Shown one piece after another: positions 1 through 8,547 of a stretch of 64,000 nucleotides of DNA (position 1 is its first letter; every line of letters starts with the position of its first letter). The translations under genes were made by a program, and so were the position numbers. Below the pieces are notes generated by a model. It saw only the letters and a program-made list of their open reading frames with translations. It was not told where the DNA came from and made no database searches. The DNA is taken from the NCBI RefSeq assembly GCF_014145505.1, contig NZ_JACIUZ010000031.1, positions 1 to 64,000 of the forward strand. The letters run 5' to 3'. The stretch comes from Limosilactobacillus fastidiosus (GTDB lineage: Bacteria > Bacillota > Bacilli > Lactobacillales > Lactobacillaceae).

Positions 1-1143
1 TCTGACATCCTAGTTGTTATCGGGATTGGGGGATCTTACCTTGGAGCACGAATGGCCATTGATTTCTTACACAATACCTTCTACCAAGCTCAAAAGGCAG
101 CTGATCGGAAGTTCCCTCTGGTTCTGTTTGCTGGTAACTCTTTGAGTTCGACTTACGTTCATGACTTGATTGAATTGATTGGAGATAAGGATTTCTCTGT
201 GAATATTGTTTCCAAGTCTGGAACCACGACTGAACCTTCAATTGCTTTCCGGATTTTCAAGAACCTCTTAATCAAGAAGTACGGTGAAGAAGAAGCTAAT
301 CAGCGGATCTACGCTACTACGGATAAGGCTAAGGGGGCTTTGAAGACCGAAGCGGATGCCCATGGGTACGAAAGTTTCGTTATTCAAGACGGTATCGGTG
401 GTCGTTACTCGGTCCTCTCACCAGTTGGTCTGTTGCCAATTGCCGTTTCGGGCGGGGATATCGATCAATTAATGGCTGGTGCAGCTCAAGCGGAAAAGGA
501 CTACACTGATCCAAAGTTGGAAAACAACGAGGCTTACCAATACGCAGCCTATCGGAACATCCTTTACCGGAAGGGCTACGAAACTGAATTGCTTGAAAAC
601 TATGAACCAAACATGACCATGTTTGCCGAATGGTGGAAGCAATTAGCTGGTGAATCCGAAGGGAAGGATCACAAGGGCATTTACCCATCCAGTGCTAACT
701 TCACTACGGACTTACACTCTTTGGGTCAATACATCCAAGAAGGTCGCCGTTTCTTGATGGAAACCGTGGTTAAGCTCGATAAGCCCAACTATGACGTGGA
801 AATCCCAAGCGAACCAGATAATCTGGATGGGTTAGGTTACTTGGAAGGCAAGACGATGGACTTTGCGAACACTAAGGCTTACGAAGCGGTAGTCGCCGCT
901 CATACTGCAGGTGGCGTTCCGGTAATGACGGTTCACATTCCAGAAGAAAATGAATACACGCTGGGTTACCTGATCTACTTCTTTGAAGTGGCGATAGCAA
1001 TATCTGGTTACCTCAACGGGATTAACCCATTTAATCAACCAGGGGTTGAAGCATATAAGGTAAACATGTTTGGACTTCTCGGCAAACCAGGATACGAAGA
1101 AGTCGGCAAGAAGTTGCGGGCGGAAATGGACGAGGATAAGTAA
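1..1143 (+). CDS. pgi: Glucose-6-phosphate isomerase, 5' end cut by the window
   Basis: Interconverts glucose 6-phosphate and fructose 6-phosphate in the cytoplasm. The reading frame is open from base 1 and encodes 380 residues to the stop. It opens with the family sugar-phosphate segment [11 protein letters not shown], followed by [14 protein letters not shown] and [11 protein letters not shown], which are diagnostic PGI signatures. Bacterial enzymes of this type have about 450 residues, so roughly 70 N-terminal residues lie upstream of the window. The first ATG in the window (base 52) is internal and is not the real start. The stop overlaps the start of the next small gene by one base. Confidence 0.97.
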   Translation, partial: SDILVVIGIGGSYLGARMAIDFLHNTFYQAQKAADRKFPLVLFAGNSLSSTYVHDLIELIGDKDFSVNIVSKSGTTTEPSIAFRIFKNLLIKKYGEEEANQRIYATTDKAKGALKTEADAHGYESFVIQDGIGGRYSVLSPVGLLPIAVSGGDIDQLMAGAAQAEKDYTDPKLENNEAYQYAAYRNILYRKGYETELLENYEPNMTMFAEWWKQLAGESEGKDHKGIYPSSANFTTDLHSLGQYIQEGRRFLMETVVKLDKPNYDVEIPSEPDNLDGLGYLEGKTMDFANTKAYEAVVAAHTAGGVPVMTVHIPEENEYTLGYLIYFFEVAIAISGYLNGINPFNQPGVEAYKVNMFGLLGKPGYEEVGKKLRAEMDEDK

Positions 1144-1346
1144 TGAATCGTCATCAATTAATTAAGCAGCGCCAGCGCGTTCAGTTGCGAGTTGCTGTTT
1201 GGTGTGTATTAACAATTTGTTTTGCAATCTTAAATCTAATTAAGGTCTTGCCATTTCTTCAATGGATTGTTTGGTTAGCTGCCTTATATACGTTGATTTT
1301 GATTGTAATTTGGATTTGTTTAACGATTCTACTATTCAAAAAATAA
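1143..1346 (+). CDS. Small two-helix membrane protein, unknown function
   Basis: Encodes 67 residues. A basic N-terminal stretch ([16 protein letters not shown]) is followed by two hydrophobic helices at about residues 17-38 and 41-64, ending in KK. This fits a small integral membrane protein with a positive-inside N terminus. The ATG overlaps the pgi stop (taATG), so it is probably translationally coupled and cotranscribed with pgi, and a terminator follows directly. I do not recognise a family. Confidence 0.7.
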   Translation: MNRHQLIKQRQRVQLRVAVWCVLTICFAILNLIKVLPFLQWIVWLAALYTLILIVIWICLTILLFKK

Positions 1347-1352
1347 TTAAAA

Positions 1353-1391
1353 CAGGCTCCAGAGTTCGAAATTTTCGCGCTTGGGAGCCTG
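1353..1391. terminator. Bidirectional intrinsic terminator
   Basis: CAGGCTCC (1353-1360) pairs with GGAGCCTG (1384-1391). A T-rich run follows on the plus side and an A-rich run precedes it, so the hairpin can end both the pgi transcript and the convergent response regulator transcript. Confidence 0.8.
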
Positions 1392-1404
1392 CTTTTGTGT
1401 TACT

Positions 1405-2247
1405 TTAATTTTGGACGCTTTCTTGTACTAGTCCATTGAAGAAGTGTTTTACTGAAACTTGACCACCATGGTTGGCCTTACCATTGATGATTTTCATTTC
1501 ATTATGGACATTCTTATATTCGAAGAGGTTATTAGCATATTCAAGAATAATGTCATTTTCTGGATAATCGAGGCACATGTGAGCAAGGTTATTCAACCCT
1601 GTCTTAAGGTCGCGGCGAATCCGCTGGAGAATGATTTTTTTACCATGATCGTCACAACGGAAGATTTCGTGAAAACTAACCTGTTCAAAAGTCACCTCTT
1701 GTTCAATCATCACATTAATGATCCGGGTGATATCTTGCGCTCCAGAACCGTTAGTAATTCCCAAAAAACGCATAATTGATTTAACGTTTTCTTTCTCCTT
1801 ACTCTTAAAGTTGACGTTAATTGTGTTGTGGTTAGCAGCGCCACTGACTAGATCGAGGATTTGTAACATACGATGGGACATATTGATGTTTTCGCCAATG
1901 AGCTTGATAATCGTCTTGACCTCAGCAACGTTCAATGGTTTCTCAATACAAAAATCAACACCAGCATTATAAGCATTCGTGCGTCCAGTAGGATCAAAAG
2001 CCTGACTAACCATGATAAAGTGAGGGTGATGGTTACTTTGTTGAATCCGTTTAATTAAATCGATTCCATTAATTTGAGAAAGTGATGGATTGACAAACAT
2101 TACATCAATACTCAGGCGGATAACATCTTCAAACGCTTGCTCAGGATTAAAGGTTGTCCCAACAACTGAATTATTAAAGTCGTTTTCGATAATATCTTTG
2201 AGAAGTGATGTAGCGTTATTATCATCATCAACGATGTAGAAATTCAT
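1405..2247 (-). CDS. YcbB/GlnL-type response regulator with an Asn at the phosphorylation site
   Basis: 280 residues. An N-terminal CheY-like receiver domain (about 1-120) has the acidic triad DDD at 7-9 and the conserved Lys-Pro at the end of strand 5 (IEKPLN). The C-terminal half (about 130-260) resembles the YcbB domain of Bacillus GlnL-type glutamine regulators. The residue aligned with the phosphoacceptor Asp, at the end of strand 3 in FVNPSL, is Asn53 (codon at 2089-2091). The receiver therefore probably cannot be phosphorylated normally. No histidine kinase gene lies beside it. It is divergent from argF across 300 bp, which suggests but does not prove a role in nitrogen or arginine control. 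Confidence 0.8.
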   Translation of the reverse strand: MNFYIVDDDNNATSLLKDIIENDFNNSVVGTTFNPEQAFEDVIRLSIDVMFVNPSLSQINGIDLIKRIQQSNHHPHFIMVSQAFDPTGRTNAYNAGVDFCIEKPLNVAEVKTIIKLIGENINMSHRMLQILDLVSGAANHNTINVNFKSKEKENVKSIMRFLGITNGSGAQDITRIINVMIEQEVTFEQVSFHEIFRCDDHGKKIILQRIRRDLKTGLNNLAHMCLDYPENDIILEYANNLFEYKNVHNEMKIINGKANHGGQVSVKHFFNGLVQESVQN

Positions 2248-2547
2248 TTTAACACCTCGACTATTTTTGAATCATCTTGAGTTTATTTGAAGCTAAGTGG
2301 AAAGTCAATAATAATACAACCAATATTGAATATTAAGAATAGTGATTAATAAAACACTTGTGAAATGTATATTATTAGCTTGAATAATGTTTGAATGATG
2401 ATGGATCCGCTTTCTTTAAATGTATATTTTAGTTGATTGTGAAAATGAAATTAATTTTTTAATGGATCTTCTTGAAGTAAAATGAGTTTTTTTGAAAGTG
2501 CTTACTATCATATATACCGTAAAGAATTTCAAGGAGGAATTTTAATT
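2248..2547. promoter_or_regulatory. Divergent regulatory region between the response regulator and argF
   Basis: A 300-bp AT-rich region. Two cre-like sequences face argF: ATGGATCCGCTTTCT (2401-2415) and TTGAAAGTGCTTACT (2492-2506), each with two deviations from the usual CcpA site. A strong ribosome binding site AAGGAGGA (2531-2538) precedes argF. I see no clean consensus promoter and no convincing ArgR box, although TGAAT-type half sites occur near 2324 and 2390. Confidence 0.45.
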
Positions 2548-3555
2548 ATGGCATTCAATTTACGTAACCGTAGTTTTTTAACACTTTCAGACTTTAACAA
2601 GCGTGAAATGGAATACATGCTTAATCTTGCTGAAGATTTAAAGAAGGCTAAGTACTCTGGTACTGAAGGTAAGAACCTTGAAGGTAAGAACATTGCCTTA
2701 ATCTTCGAAAAGAGTTCAACCCGTACTCGTTGCTCATTCGAAGTTGGTGCTAAGGATGAAGGTGCACACGTAACTTACCTTGGCCCATCAGGTTCACACA
2801 TTGGTCACAAGGAATCTGTTAAGGATACTGCCCGTGTTCTTGGTGGTATGTTTGATGGTATTGAATACCGTGGTTTCTCACAACGTAATGTTGAAACTTT
2901 GGCTAAGTACTCCGGTGTTCCAGTTTGGAACGGTTTGACTGACGAAGATCACCCAACACAAGTATTGGCTGACTTCTTAACTGCCCATGAAGTATTGAAG
3001 AAGCCTTACGAACAAATTAAGTTTGCCTTCGTTGGTGATGGTCAAGACAACGTATCTAACGCTTTGATGTTAGGTGCTGCCGTTATGGGTATGGAATACC
3101 ACGTTGTAACTCCTAAGGAATTGAACCCAACTAAGGAAGTTCTTGACAAGGCTAATGCTATTGCTGCCGAAACTGGCGCTAAGATCGTTGTTTCAAACGA
3201 CGTTAAGGAAGGCGTTAAGGGCATGGATGTTATCTATGCTGATGTTTGGGTATCAATGGGTGAATCAGATGACATGTGGGAAAAGCGGATCAAGCTTCTC
3301 AAGCCTTACCAAGTTACTAAGGAAGTTATGGACGCTACTGAAAACCCTAACGCTATCTTCGAACACTGTCTTCCAGCATTCCACAACCTTGATACTGAAG
3401 TAGGTAAGGAAATCTACAAGAAGTTCGGTCTTAAGGAAATGGAAGTTACTGACGAAGTCTTCGAAAGCAAGCGTTCAGTTGTATTCCGTGAAGCTGAAAA
3501 CCGGATGCACACTATCAAGGCTGTTATGGTTGCAACCTTAGGTGAACAAAACTAA
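2548..3555 (+). CDS. argF: Ornithine carbamoyltransferase (catabolic)
   Basis: In the ADI pathway it splits citrulline with phosphate into ornithine and carbamoyl phosphate. The 335 residues carry the carbamoyl phosphate motif STRTR (57-61), FVGDGQDNV, and the ornithine-side motif HCLP (273-276). The frame is open 66 bases further upstream, but the start at 2548 follows AAGGAGGA at the right spacing and gives the usual N terminus [11 protein letters not shown]. The earlier ATG at 2482 is therefore rejected. Linkage to arcC 14 bases downstream indicates a catabolic role (often named arcB). The arcA, argR and antiporter genes lie about 10 kb away. Confidence 0.96.
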   Translation: MAFNLRNRSFLTLSDFNKREMEYMLNLAEDLKKAKYSGTEGKNLEGKNIALIFEKSSTRTRCSFEVGAKDEGAHVTYLGPSGSHIGHKESVKDTARVLGGMFDGIEYRGFSQRNVETLAKYSGVPVWNGLTDEDHPTQVLADFLTAHEVLKKPYEQIKFAFVGDGQDNVSNALMLGAAVMGMEYHVVTPKELNPTKEVLDKANAIAAETGAKIVVSNDVKEGVKGMDVIYADVWVSMGESDDMWEKRIKLLKPYQVTKEVMDATENPNAIFEHCLPAFHNLDTEVGKEIYKKFGLKEMEVTDEVFESKRSVVFREAENRMHTIKAVMVATLGEQN

Positions 3556-3569
3556 GGAGGGCGCTTTAA

Positions 3570-4502
3570 ATGGCTAAAGTAGTTGTTGCCTTGGGTGGTA
3601 ACGCCCTTGGCAAGTCTCCTGAAGAACAATTAAAGTTAGTTAAGAACACTGCTTCTTCTTTAATTGGTTTGATCGAAGCTGGTAATCAAGTTGTTATCAG
3701 CCATGGTAATGGGCCTCAAGTAGGTGCCATTAATCTTGGAATGAATTTTGCCGCTGAAAATGGTAAGACCGCAGCCTTCCCATTCCCCGAATGTGGTGCA
3801 ATGAGTCAAGGTTACATTGGGTACCACTTACAACAAAGCTTTCAAAATGAATTGCACCGTCGTTGGATGAACAAGAATGTAGCAACTATTGTTACTCAAA
3901 TTGCTGTTGATCCTAAAGACCCTGCATTCCAAAATCCTTCTAAGCCTGTTGGTGACTTTTACACTAAGGAACAAGCCGAACAGATTGAAAAGGAAAAGGG
4001 CTACACTTTCAAAGAAGATGCTGGTCGTGGATACCGTCAGGTTGTTCCTTCCCCACTTCCACAAAAGATTATGGAATTGAACAGTATTAAGACCTTGATT
4101 GAAAACGGTGATCTTGTTATTGCTGGTGGTGGTGGCGGTGTTCCCGTTATCATGACTGACGATGGCCTCCAAGGTGTTCCAGCGGTTATCGATAAGGATC
4201 GCTCTAGCGCCTTGCTCGCTGACAAGATTAATGCTGATACTTTGATCATCTTAACTGCTGTTGACTACGTATACGTAAACTACGGTAAGCCAGATGAAAA
4301 GGCTTTGAAGACATTGAATGTTGCCGAAGCTCAAAAGTACATGGATGAAAAGCAATTTGCCGCTGGTAGTATGCTTCCTAAGATTGAAGCTTGCTTATCC
4401 TTTGTTAAGGGTCATCCAGAACGAAAAGCTTTGATCACCTCACTTAACGGCTTGGACGATGCACTTGCTGGTAAGGTTGGTACTGTTATCAGTGATAACT
4501 AA
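3570..4502 (+). CDS. arcC: Carbamate kinase
   Basis: Last step of the ADI pathway: carbamoyl phosphate plus ADP gives ATP, CO2 and ammonia. The 310 residues match the family length and show [10 protein letters not shown] at the N terminus, SHGNGPQVG, and the late nucleotide-site segment [13 protein letters not shown]. Its ribosome binding site AAGGAGGG directly follows the argF stop, so the two genes form one operon. A perfect terminator lies about 20 bases downstream. Confidence 0.97.
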   Translation: MAKVVVALGGNALGKSPEEQLKLVKNTASSLIGLIEAGNQVVISHGNGPQVGAINLGMNFAAENGKTAAFPFPECGAMSQGYIGYHLQQSFQNELHRRWMNKNVATIVTQIAVDPKDPAFQNPSKPVGDFYTKEQAEQIEKEKGYTFKEDAGRGYRQVVPSPLPQKIMELNSIKTLIENGDLVIAGGGGGVPVIMTDDGLQGVPAVIDKDRSSALLADKINADTLIILTAVDYVYVNYGKPDEKALKTLNVAEAQKYMDEKQFAAGSMLPKIEACLSFVKGHPERKALITSLNGLDDALAGKVGTVISDN

Positions 4503-4521
4503 TCAAGAGATGTTTTTCTCA

Positions 4522-4560
4522 AAAAAAGAACCATTCAGGAATTCCTGAATGGTTCTTTTT
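4522..4560. terminator. Bidirectional intrinsic terminator
   Basis: An almost perfect palindrome: AAGAACCATTCAGGAA pairs with TTCCTGAATGGTTCTT, flanked by A and T runs. It lies between arcC and the convergent gene at 4607-4954. Confidence 0.9.
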
Positions 4561-4606
4561 TGATCGAATTATGGAGCGAGACAGAAGTCATTTGAGTTAT
4601 ACCCCA

Positions 4607-4954
4607 TTATTCTTCGGGCTTATCGTCTACTTTGACCGTGTAGTTATCGGCTTGGTCTTCATTATACCTAACAAGAAGGATTTGTTGATCCTTATCTTTA
4701 ATTAAGTTCTCAAGAGATTCATCAGTCTTTAGCTCAGGCTTTTCCTTAATAATTTTATCCAGGACTTCTTTAGAGAAGGAGAACTCTGGCTTGATTGCAG
4801 TATCGCCATTTAAGACATCAATTGTTTCATCATAAGAGAGAACTTTTAGTTCACGAGCTGAACGATCAGCATCAGGTTGGTGAAGAACATCTGGGTTATT
4901 TTTAAGATCCTCGCGAAAACCATTTTCATCATATGGATAACCATCTTCTGTCAT
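4607..4954 (-). CDS. Acidic hypothetical protein
   Basis: 115 residues, strongly acidic and hydrophilic, with no signal peptide or membrane helix. A good ribosome binding site (AGGAGGTAATTC before ATG, on the minus strand) supports the start. It lies 20 bases downstream of the EamA transporter gene on the same strand and is probably cotranscribed with it. I recognise no domain. Confidence 0.75.
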   Translation of the reverse strand: MTEDGYPYDENGFREDLKNNPDVLHQPDADRSARELKVLSYDETIDVLNGDTAIKPEFSFSKEVLDKIIKEKPELKTDESLENLIKDKDQQILLVRYNEDQADNYTVKVDDKPEE

Positions 4955-4974
4955 GAATGAATTACCTCCTATTT

Positions 4975-5889
4975 TTACTTACTAGTATTTTTTTGATGGG
5001 GACGAACATTAATTGCACAAACCGCGACAATAACTAAAATTGAACCAATAATATCAGCACCAGTTAGATAAAGGTGGAAGACTAACACCGAACCAACTGT
5101 TGCGGAGAGTGGTTCGAAAGCATCCATTAGGCTAAAGGTGGTTGCATCGATATACTTTAGCGAAGTGTTTGCTAAGTAGAAGGGGATGATTGTTCCAATA
5201 ATCAGGATACTTGCACAATCAATCCAGACGCTTGGAACATTTGGGATTGCGGGTTGTTGGGGATGAATGGCTAAGAGGACGATTCCAGCAAAGAGGAGTC
5301 CCCAGGCTGTAACATTAAGGGCAGGAACCCGACCACTCTTTAACATTTTTTGAGGGATTAAGGTGTTCGTTGCTACTCCAATTGCCGAAATGAAGCCCCA
5401 AAAGAGGACAGCTGGAGTAACGGCCAAATGATTTAAATGACCGTGAGTAGCAATAATAAAGACCCCTAAGAATGCAATAATCGCGCAAATAATTTCAATT
5501 CGTCGTGGTGGTTCGTGCCGGAATACTGCTAAGTAAGCGATGATAAAGAACGGTCCAATAAATTGCAGGATCGTTGCAATTGATGCATTTCCCTTCTGTA
5601 CAGCCATGAAATAGGCAAACTGAACGGGAACTAAACCAATAACCCCATAGGCGAAGATTACCCAAGTATCATGGAGGTTATGAAAAATTCCAAATGGGTG
5701 GTTACCCAATAGCTTACTGATTACAATCATAAGCAATCCACCGAAAATTAGCCGCCACTGGGTTAGCCACAGTGAGGTAATTGATGGACTAACATTAAAA
5801 AGTGCCTTGGCAAACAAGCCGGAAATTCCCCAAAAAGTGGTTGCAGTAATTACCATGGCAAGGCCAAGAGCTTTTTTATTTGAATTCAT
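4975..5889 (-). CDS. EamA/DMT-family transporter
   Basis: 304 residues with about ten hydrophobic helices in two repeated halves, the fold of the drug/metabolite transporter superfamily. Typical features are the N-terminal ATTFWGISGLFAKALF and the helix pair around PVQFAYFMAVQKGNASIA. The C-terminal half carries the second EamA repeat (SLKYIDATTFSLMDAFEPL). Substrates in this family range from amino acids to nucleosides, and this sequence alone does not identify one. The ribosome binding site AAGGAAAGGG precedes the ATG. Confidence 0.88.
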   Translation of the reverse strand: MNSNKKALGLAMVITATTFWGISGLFAKALFNVSPSITSLWLTQWRLIFGGLLMIVISKLLGNHPFGIFHNLHDTWVIFAYGVIGLVPVQFAYFMAVQKGNASIATILQFIGPFFIIAYLAVFRHEPPRRIEIICAIIAFLGVFIIATHGHLNHLAVTPAVLFWGFISAIGVATNTLIPQKMLKSGRVPALNVTAWGLLFAGIVLLAIHPQQPAIPNVPSVWIDCASILIIGTIIPFYLANTSLKYIDATTFSLMDAFEPLSATVGSVLVFHLYLTGADIIGSILVIVAVCAINVRPHQKNTSK

Positions 5890-6143
5890 TGATAAATTAC
5901 CCTTTCCTTAAAATACACACTATTTTATTTTAGCATGAAATATTTAGAGAAAGGCTAATTATTGCGAGAAGAGTTGGACATCCCCACTGCAAATTCAATG
6001 ATAGCTTTTTTGTAATTCAATGATATTTTGAGTGTGGAGTTGTGCTCTATGATTTGAGATTTTAAACTAACTTTTGCTAAGAAATACCTAGTGGTGGAGA
6101 ATTGCGGTAAAATGGTAGTAGCGATATTATGAGGGGGATCCAT

Positions 6144-6599
6144 ATGGTTAAGGCATTTAAACTCCATGTTAAATTAAGCTGGGGCGAGGAGAGAGATTAC
6201 CTATTAGCAAATGACGTTGAGCCTGGTTTGGAGCATCGTTATCAAACAAGAGAGAACTGGCAAGAGGTTATGCGGAATGCCTTGATTAATGTTCCGGTTG
6301 GCCCATATATTAAGGGAAATCGGGTGCTCCCCCCAATTGCGACGGCTAAAGTAATTGATGTATTTGCTTGTGAGGAGGTAGATCCACAGTTGCAACGGAC
6401 ACGTAGTCAGTTCATTATGGCAGCGGTTTGGCAAAAGCAAACTGATGAGCAGGACTATAATTTTATGCATCATGATTATTCAAGGTGGTCACAGCGACAA
6501 ATCAAAGCAGATGTTGACCATTGGAATAATGGAACCAAGCATCCTTGGATTAACTTAATGACAAAGTGGCGAATTTGGTTACAAGAACACCGTCATTAG
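6144..6599 (+). CDS. Hypothetical protein
   Basis: 151 residues, soluble, rich in Trp, Arg and His, with no signal peptide. The frame could open at 6129, but the ATG at 6144 is preceded by GAGGGGGA (6131-6138) at a normal distance and is preferred. It stands alone: the EamA gene upstream is divergent and a tRNA with its own promoter follows. I do not recognise a family. Confidence 0.65.
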   Translation: MVKAFKLHVKLSWGEERDYLLANDVEPGLEHRYQTRENWQEVMRNALINVPVGPYIKGNRVLPPIATAKVIDVFACEEVDPQLQRTRSQFIMAAVWQKQTDEQDYNFMHHDYSRWSQRQIKADVDHWNNGTKHPWINLMTKWRIWLQEHRH

Positions 6600-6631
6600 G
6601 GTAGTTATTTAAGTTTATTTGCAGAAAATAG

Positions 6632-6660
6632 TTGACTAATTAATGATCCCCGTGTATATT
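6632..6660 (+). promoter_or_regulatory. Promoter of tRNA-Gln
   Basis: TTGACT (6632-6637), 17-bp spacer, TATATT (6655-6660), placed 16 bases before the tRNA. Confidence 0.8.
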
Positions 6661-6676
6661 ATTATTGTTATCTTAT

Positions 6677-6749
6677 TGGGCATTCGCCAAACTGGTAAGG
6701 CAGTGGACTCTGAATCCATAATTTACTGGTTCGAGACCAGTATGCCCAA
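6677..6749 (+). tRNA. tRNA-Gln (anticodon CTG)
   Basis: A 73-base cloverleaf. Acceptor TGGGCAT pairs with ATGCCCA, and the T arm is ACTGG-TTCGAGA-CCAGT. The anticodon loop CTCTGAA gives CTG, reading CAG. CCA is not encoded. It has its own promoter and terminator, so it is a single-gene unit. Confidence 0.95.
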
Positions 6750-6756
6750 TTTATTG

Positions 6757-6785
6757 AGGCCCCGCAGTGTTCGGGGCCTTTTTAT
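6757..6785 (+). terminator. Terminator of tRNA-Gln
   Basis: AGGCCCCG (6757-6764) pairs with CGGGGCCT (6772-6779), followed by a T run. Confidence 0.92.
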
Positions 6786-6847
6786 TTTATAATGTATAAG
6801 TATTTATTTCTTGGTAAAATATTCTGAGAGACTGAGGAGAAGAGAAA

Positions 6848-7177
6848 ATGGCAAGTAATTCTGATTCGATTTATTATGTATTAACCAAGATTAAACATCA
6901 CCCAGAACTAGTAGTTGGCGAAAAAGCACAATATATTAATACCATTTCGATTTTTATCAAGGATTCATTAAAAATCGCTGATGCTTCTTTTTATTTTCCG
7001 GATAATCGTTTAATGGTAAACCGGCTTTCGTATGATTTCGTAGCTAAAAATGGTGATTTGTTAGAAGGATTTTTTGCCAAAACACATGCGGATAAACAAA
7101 ACTATCACGATGTTTGGGCAACAACTTCGCATGTTCCCCAGTTGAGAGTCTATTTGTTAGAGTTATCGTTTGAATAA
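6848..7177 (+). CDS. Small hypothetical protein between two tRNA genes
   Basis: 109 residues, probably soluble, with no membrane helix or signal peptide. A purine-rich ribosome binding site (GAGGAGAAG) precedes the ATG. It lies alone between the tRNA-Gln terminator and the tRNA-Glu promoter, whose -35 box begins five bases after its stop codon. I recognise no domain. Confidence 0.65.
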   Translation: MASNSDSIYYVLTKIKHHPELVVGEKAQYINTISIFIKDSLKIADASFYFPDNRLMVNRLSYDFVAKNGDLLEGFFAKTHADKQNYHDVWATTSHVPQLRVYLLELSFE

Positions 7178-7181
7178 ATGA

Positions 7182-7210
7182 TTGACAATCAGGACGAAAA
7201 TCTGTATACT
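7182..7210 (+). promoter_or_regulatory. Strong promoter of tRNA-Glu
   Basis: A near-consensus sigma-A promoter: TTGACA (7182-7187), 17-bp spacer, TATACT (7205-7210). Confidence 0.88.
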
Positions 7211-7226
7211 ACTCTTGTATTGTTAT

Positions 7227-7299
7227 TGCCCGCTGGTCAAATTGGTTAAGACGTCGCCCTCTCAAGGCGGAGTTACGGGTTCGATCCCCGTGCGGGTGA
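7227..7299 (+). tRNA. tRNA-Glu (anticodon CTC)
   Basis: A 73-base cloverleaf. Acceptor TGCCCGC pairs with GCGGGTG, with a U-G first pair. The T arm is ACGGG-TTCGATC-CCCGT. The anticodon arm TCGCC-CTCTCAA-GGCGG gives CTC, reading GAG. CCA is not encoded. It is a monocistronic unit with its own promoter. Confidence 0.92.
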
Positions 7300-7420
7300 T
7301 TTTTTAGTTTTAAATAGTTTTCGATGGCGCTTAAACATTGATATAAAGGTGTTTGAAAACTGACTAAAACTGATTTTTATAAGAAATTGAGTCAAAATAA
7401 ATCAGTTAGCATGACATAAA

Positions 7421-7452
7421 AGGGTCCCCTTACTTATTGGGGGCTCTTTTTT
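7421..7452 (+). terminator. Intrinsic terminator downstream of tRNA-Glu
   Basis: AGGGTCCCC (7421-7429) pairs with GGGGGCTCT (7439-7447), followed by a T run. It lies about 120 bases after the tRNA. The stretch between holds an inverted repeat (AACTGATT / AATCAGTT) of unknown meaning. Confidence 0.8.
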
Positions 7453-7563
7453 ATTTTCAGGTTAAACAATTATTTTAATAAAAAGGATTAAGAATCTAGC
7501 TCAAACATGTTACACTAAGATAGTGTGATTTTTAAATTTTGAAAAATAAATGGTGTTTTAATT

Positions 7564-8391
7564 ATGAATTTGAAAAATGTACTTATAATTGTTGGGATAA
7601 TTGCTTTAATTTTGTTGATTATCCAGTATGTTGGTCAAGTTAAGCGGATGCGTCGGGGGGACACGTTTGTTAGCCGTGGACGGGCATTCGTTAACTGGTT
7701 GTTGTTGTTTATTATTATTGGAAGTATCGGTGGGACCGTTTATGCGGATCATCACTCAAAGTCGGATTCTGAGGATATAACCGAGACGAAGGCAATCACT
7801 AATGATAACGATGAAGAAGCAGACGAGGTCTACATCAACTTCGATAAGAAGAAAGCTCAGTTAAACAGTGATGGTGTTGCGCCGATGAAGATTATTGTTT
7901 CACCGAACACAAAGGTGAAGATTGTTGGCCATGATACTGGGAAGGTTTATAAGACCTTTAAGCCAAAGAAGAGCGATGGCCCGGTAACACTTAAGTATGA
8001 CTTTGAATACGCTGCGAAGTATGATATTATCGCTACTCGTGGTAGCAAGAAGCTTAAGAAGACAATTACGATTAAGGATCAAGATGATAGTTCTTCATCT
8101 TCCTCATCTAGTGTTACTAGTTCTAGCTCTTCAAGTTCGTCTAGTTCATCATCTAGTCACAGTTCATCACACTCATCAAGCAGCAGTGCTGATAATAGTG
8201 GTAGCAGTAACCGTGGTGGAAATAGTAACTCAGGAACTTCATATAATGGTGGTGGAAGTAGTTACCATGGTGGCTATACTCCATCTCACCAATACACTGG
8301 TGGCGGTAATGGTGGTGGTCACTCAAGCAGTAGTGCTCCGATCAGTAACCAGCCAACAATTAGTACGCAACCAACAATTGGTGATCAATAA
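7564..8391 (+). CDS. Membrane-anchored serine-rich surface protein
   Basis: 275 residues. Two hydrophobic helices (about 5-23 and 43-60) are separated by a short basic loop (VKRMRRG). They are followed by a mostly beta-type segment (about 90-172) and a long Ser/Gly/Asn-rich C-terminal tail (about 175-265) with runs of up to 13 Ser. The tail resembles flexible, often glycosylated, wall-spanning regions of lactobacillar surface proteins, but no LPXTG signal is present. Mixed Ser codons argue against recent slippage expansion. The middle domain is not recognised. Confidence 0.8.
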   Translation: MNLKNVLIIVGIIALILLIIQYVGQVKRMRRGDTFVSRGRAFVNWLLLFIIIGSIGGTVYADHHSKSDSEDITETKAITNDNDEEADEVYINFDKKKAQLNSDGVAPMKIIVSPNTKVKIVGHDTGKVYKTFKPKKSDGPVTLKYDFEYAAKYDIIATRGSKKLKKTITIKDQDDSSSSSSSSVTSSSSSSSSSSSSSHSSSHSSSSSADNSGSSNRGGNSNSGTSYNGGGSSYHGGYTPSHQYTGGGNGGGHSSSSAPISNQPTISTQPTIGDQ

Positions 8392-8402
8392 TATTACTAA
8401 AT

Positions 8403-8448
8403 AAAACTCAGGAATTCGCGTGGACGAGTTACCTGAGTTTTACTTTTT
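8403..8448 (+). terminator. Intrinsic terminator
   Basis: AAAACTCAGG (8403-8412) pairs with CCTGAGTTTT (8432-8441), followed by a T-rich run. Confidence 0.85.
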
Positions 8449-8547
8449 TAAATTTAAATCTTAATCGTTGCTTTTTCTTATTAAGATCGTTATTATGAAA
8501 TAGTTATGCACCTAATGATTCTGTACCTAACGATAGGAGATGAAAAG

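Noticed and set aside
2482-2547. 22-residue N-terminal extension of argF
   Set aside because: No ribosome binding site before 2482. A strong one precedes 2548, which gives the normal family start.
5955-6167. Minus-strand 70-residue open frame
   Set aside because: It has no ribosome binding site, a biased composition and overlaps the start of the plus-strand gene at 6144.
8101-8215. Possible tandem DNA repeat in the Ser tract
   Set aside because: The repeat is at the protein level. Ser codons are mixed, so there is no true DNA tandem repeat or CRISPR-like pattern.
7997-8404. 135-residue open frame in another frame of the serine-rich gene
   Set aside because: It is a shadow caused by the Ser-rich repeats (Leu/Val-rich reading of the same codons) and lacks a ribosome binding site.
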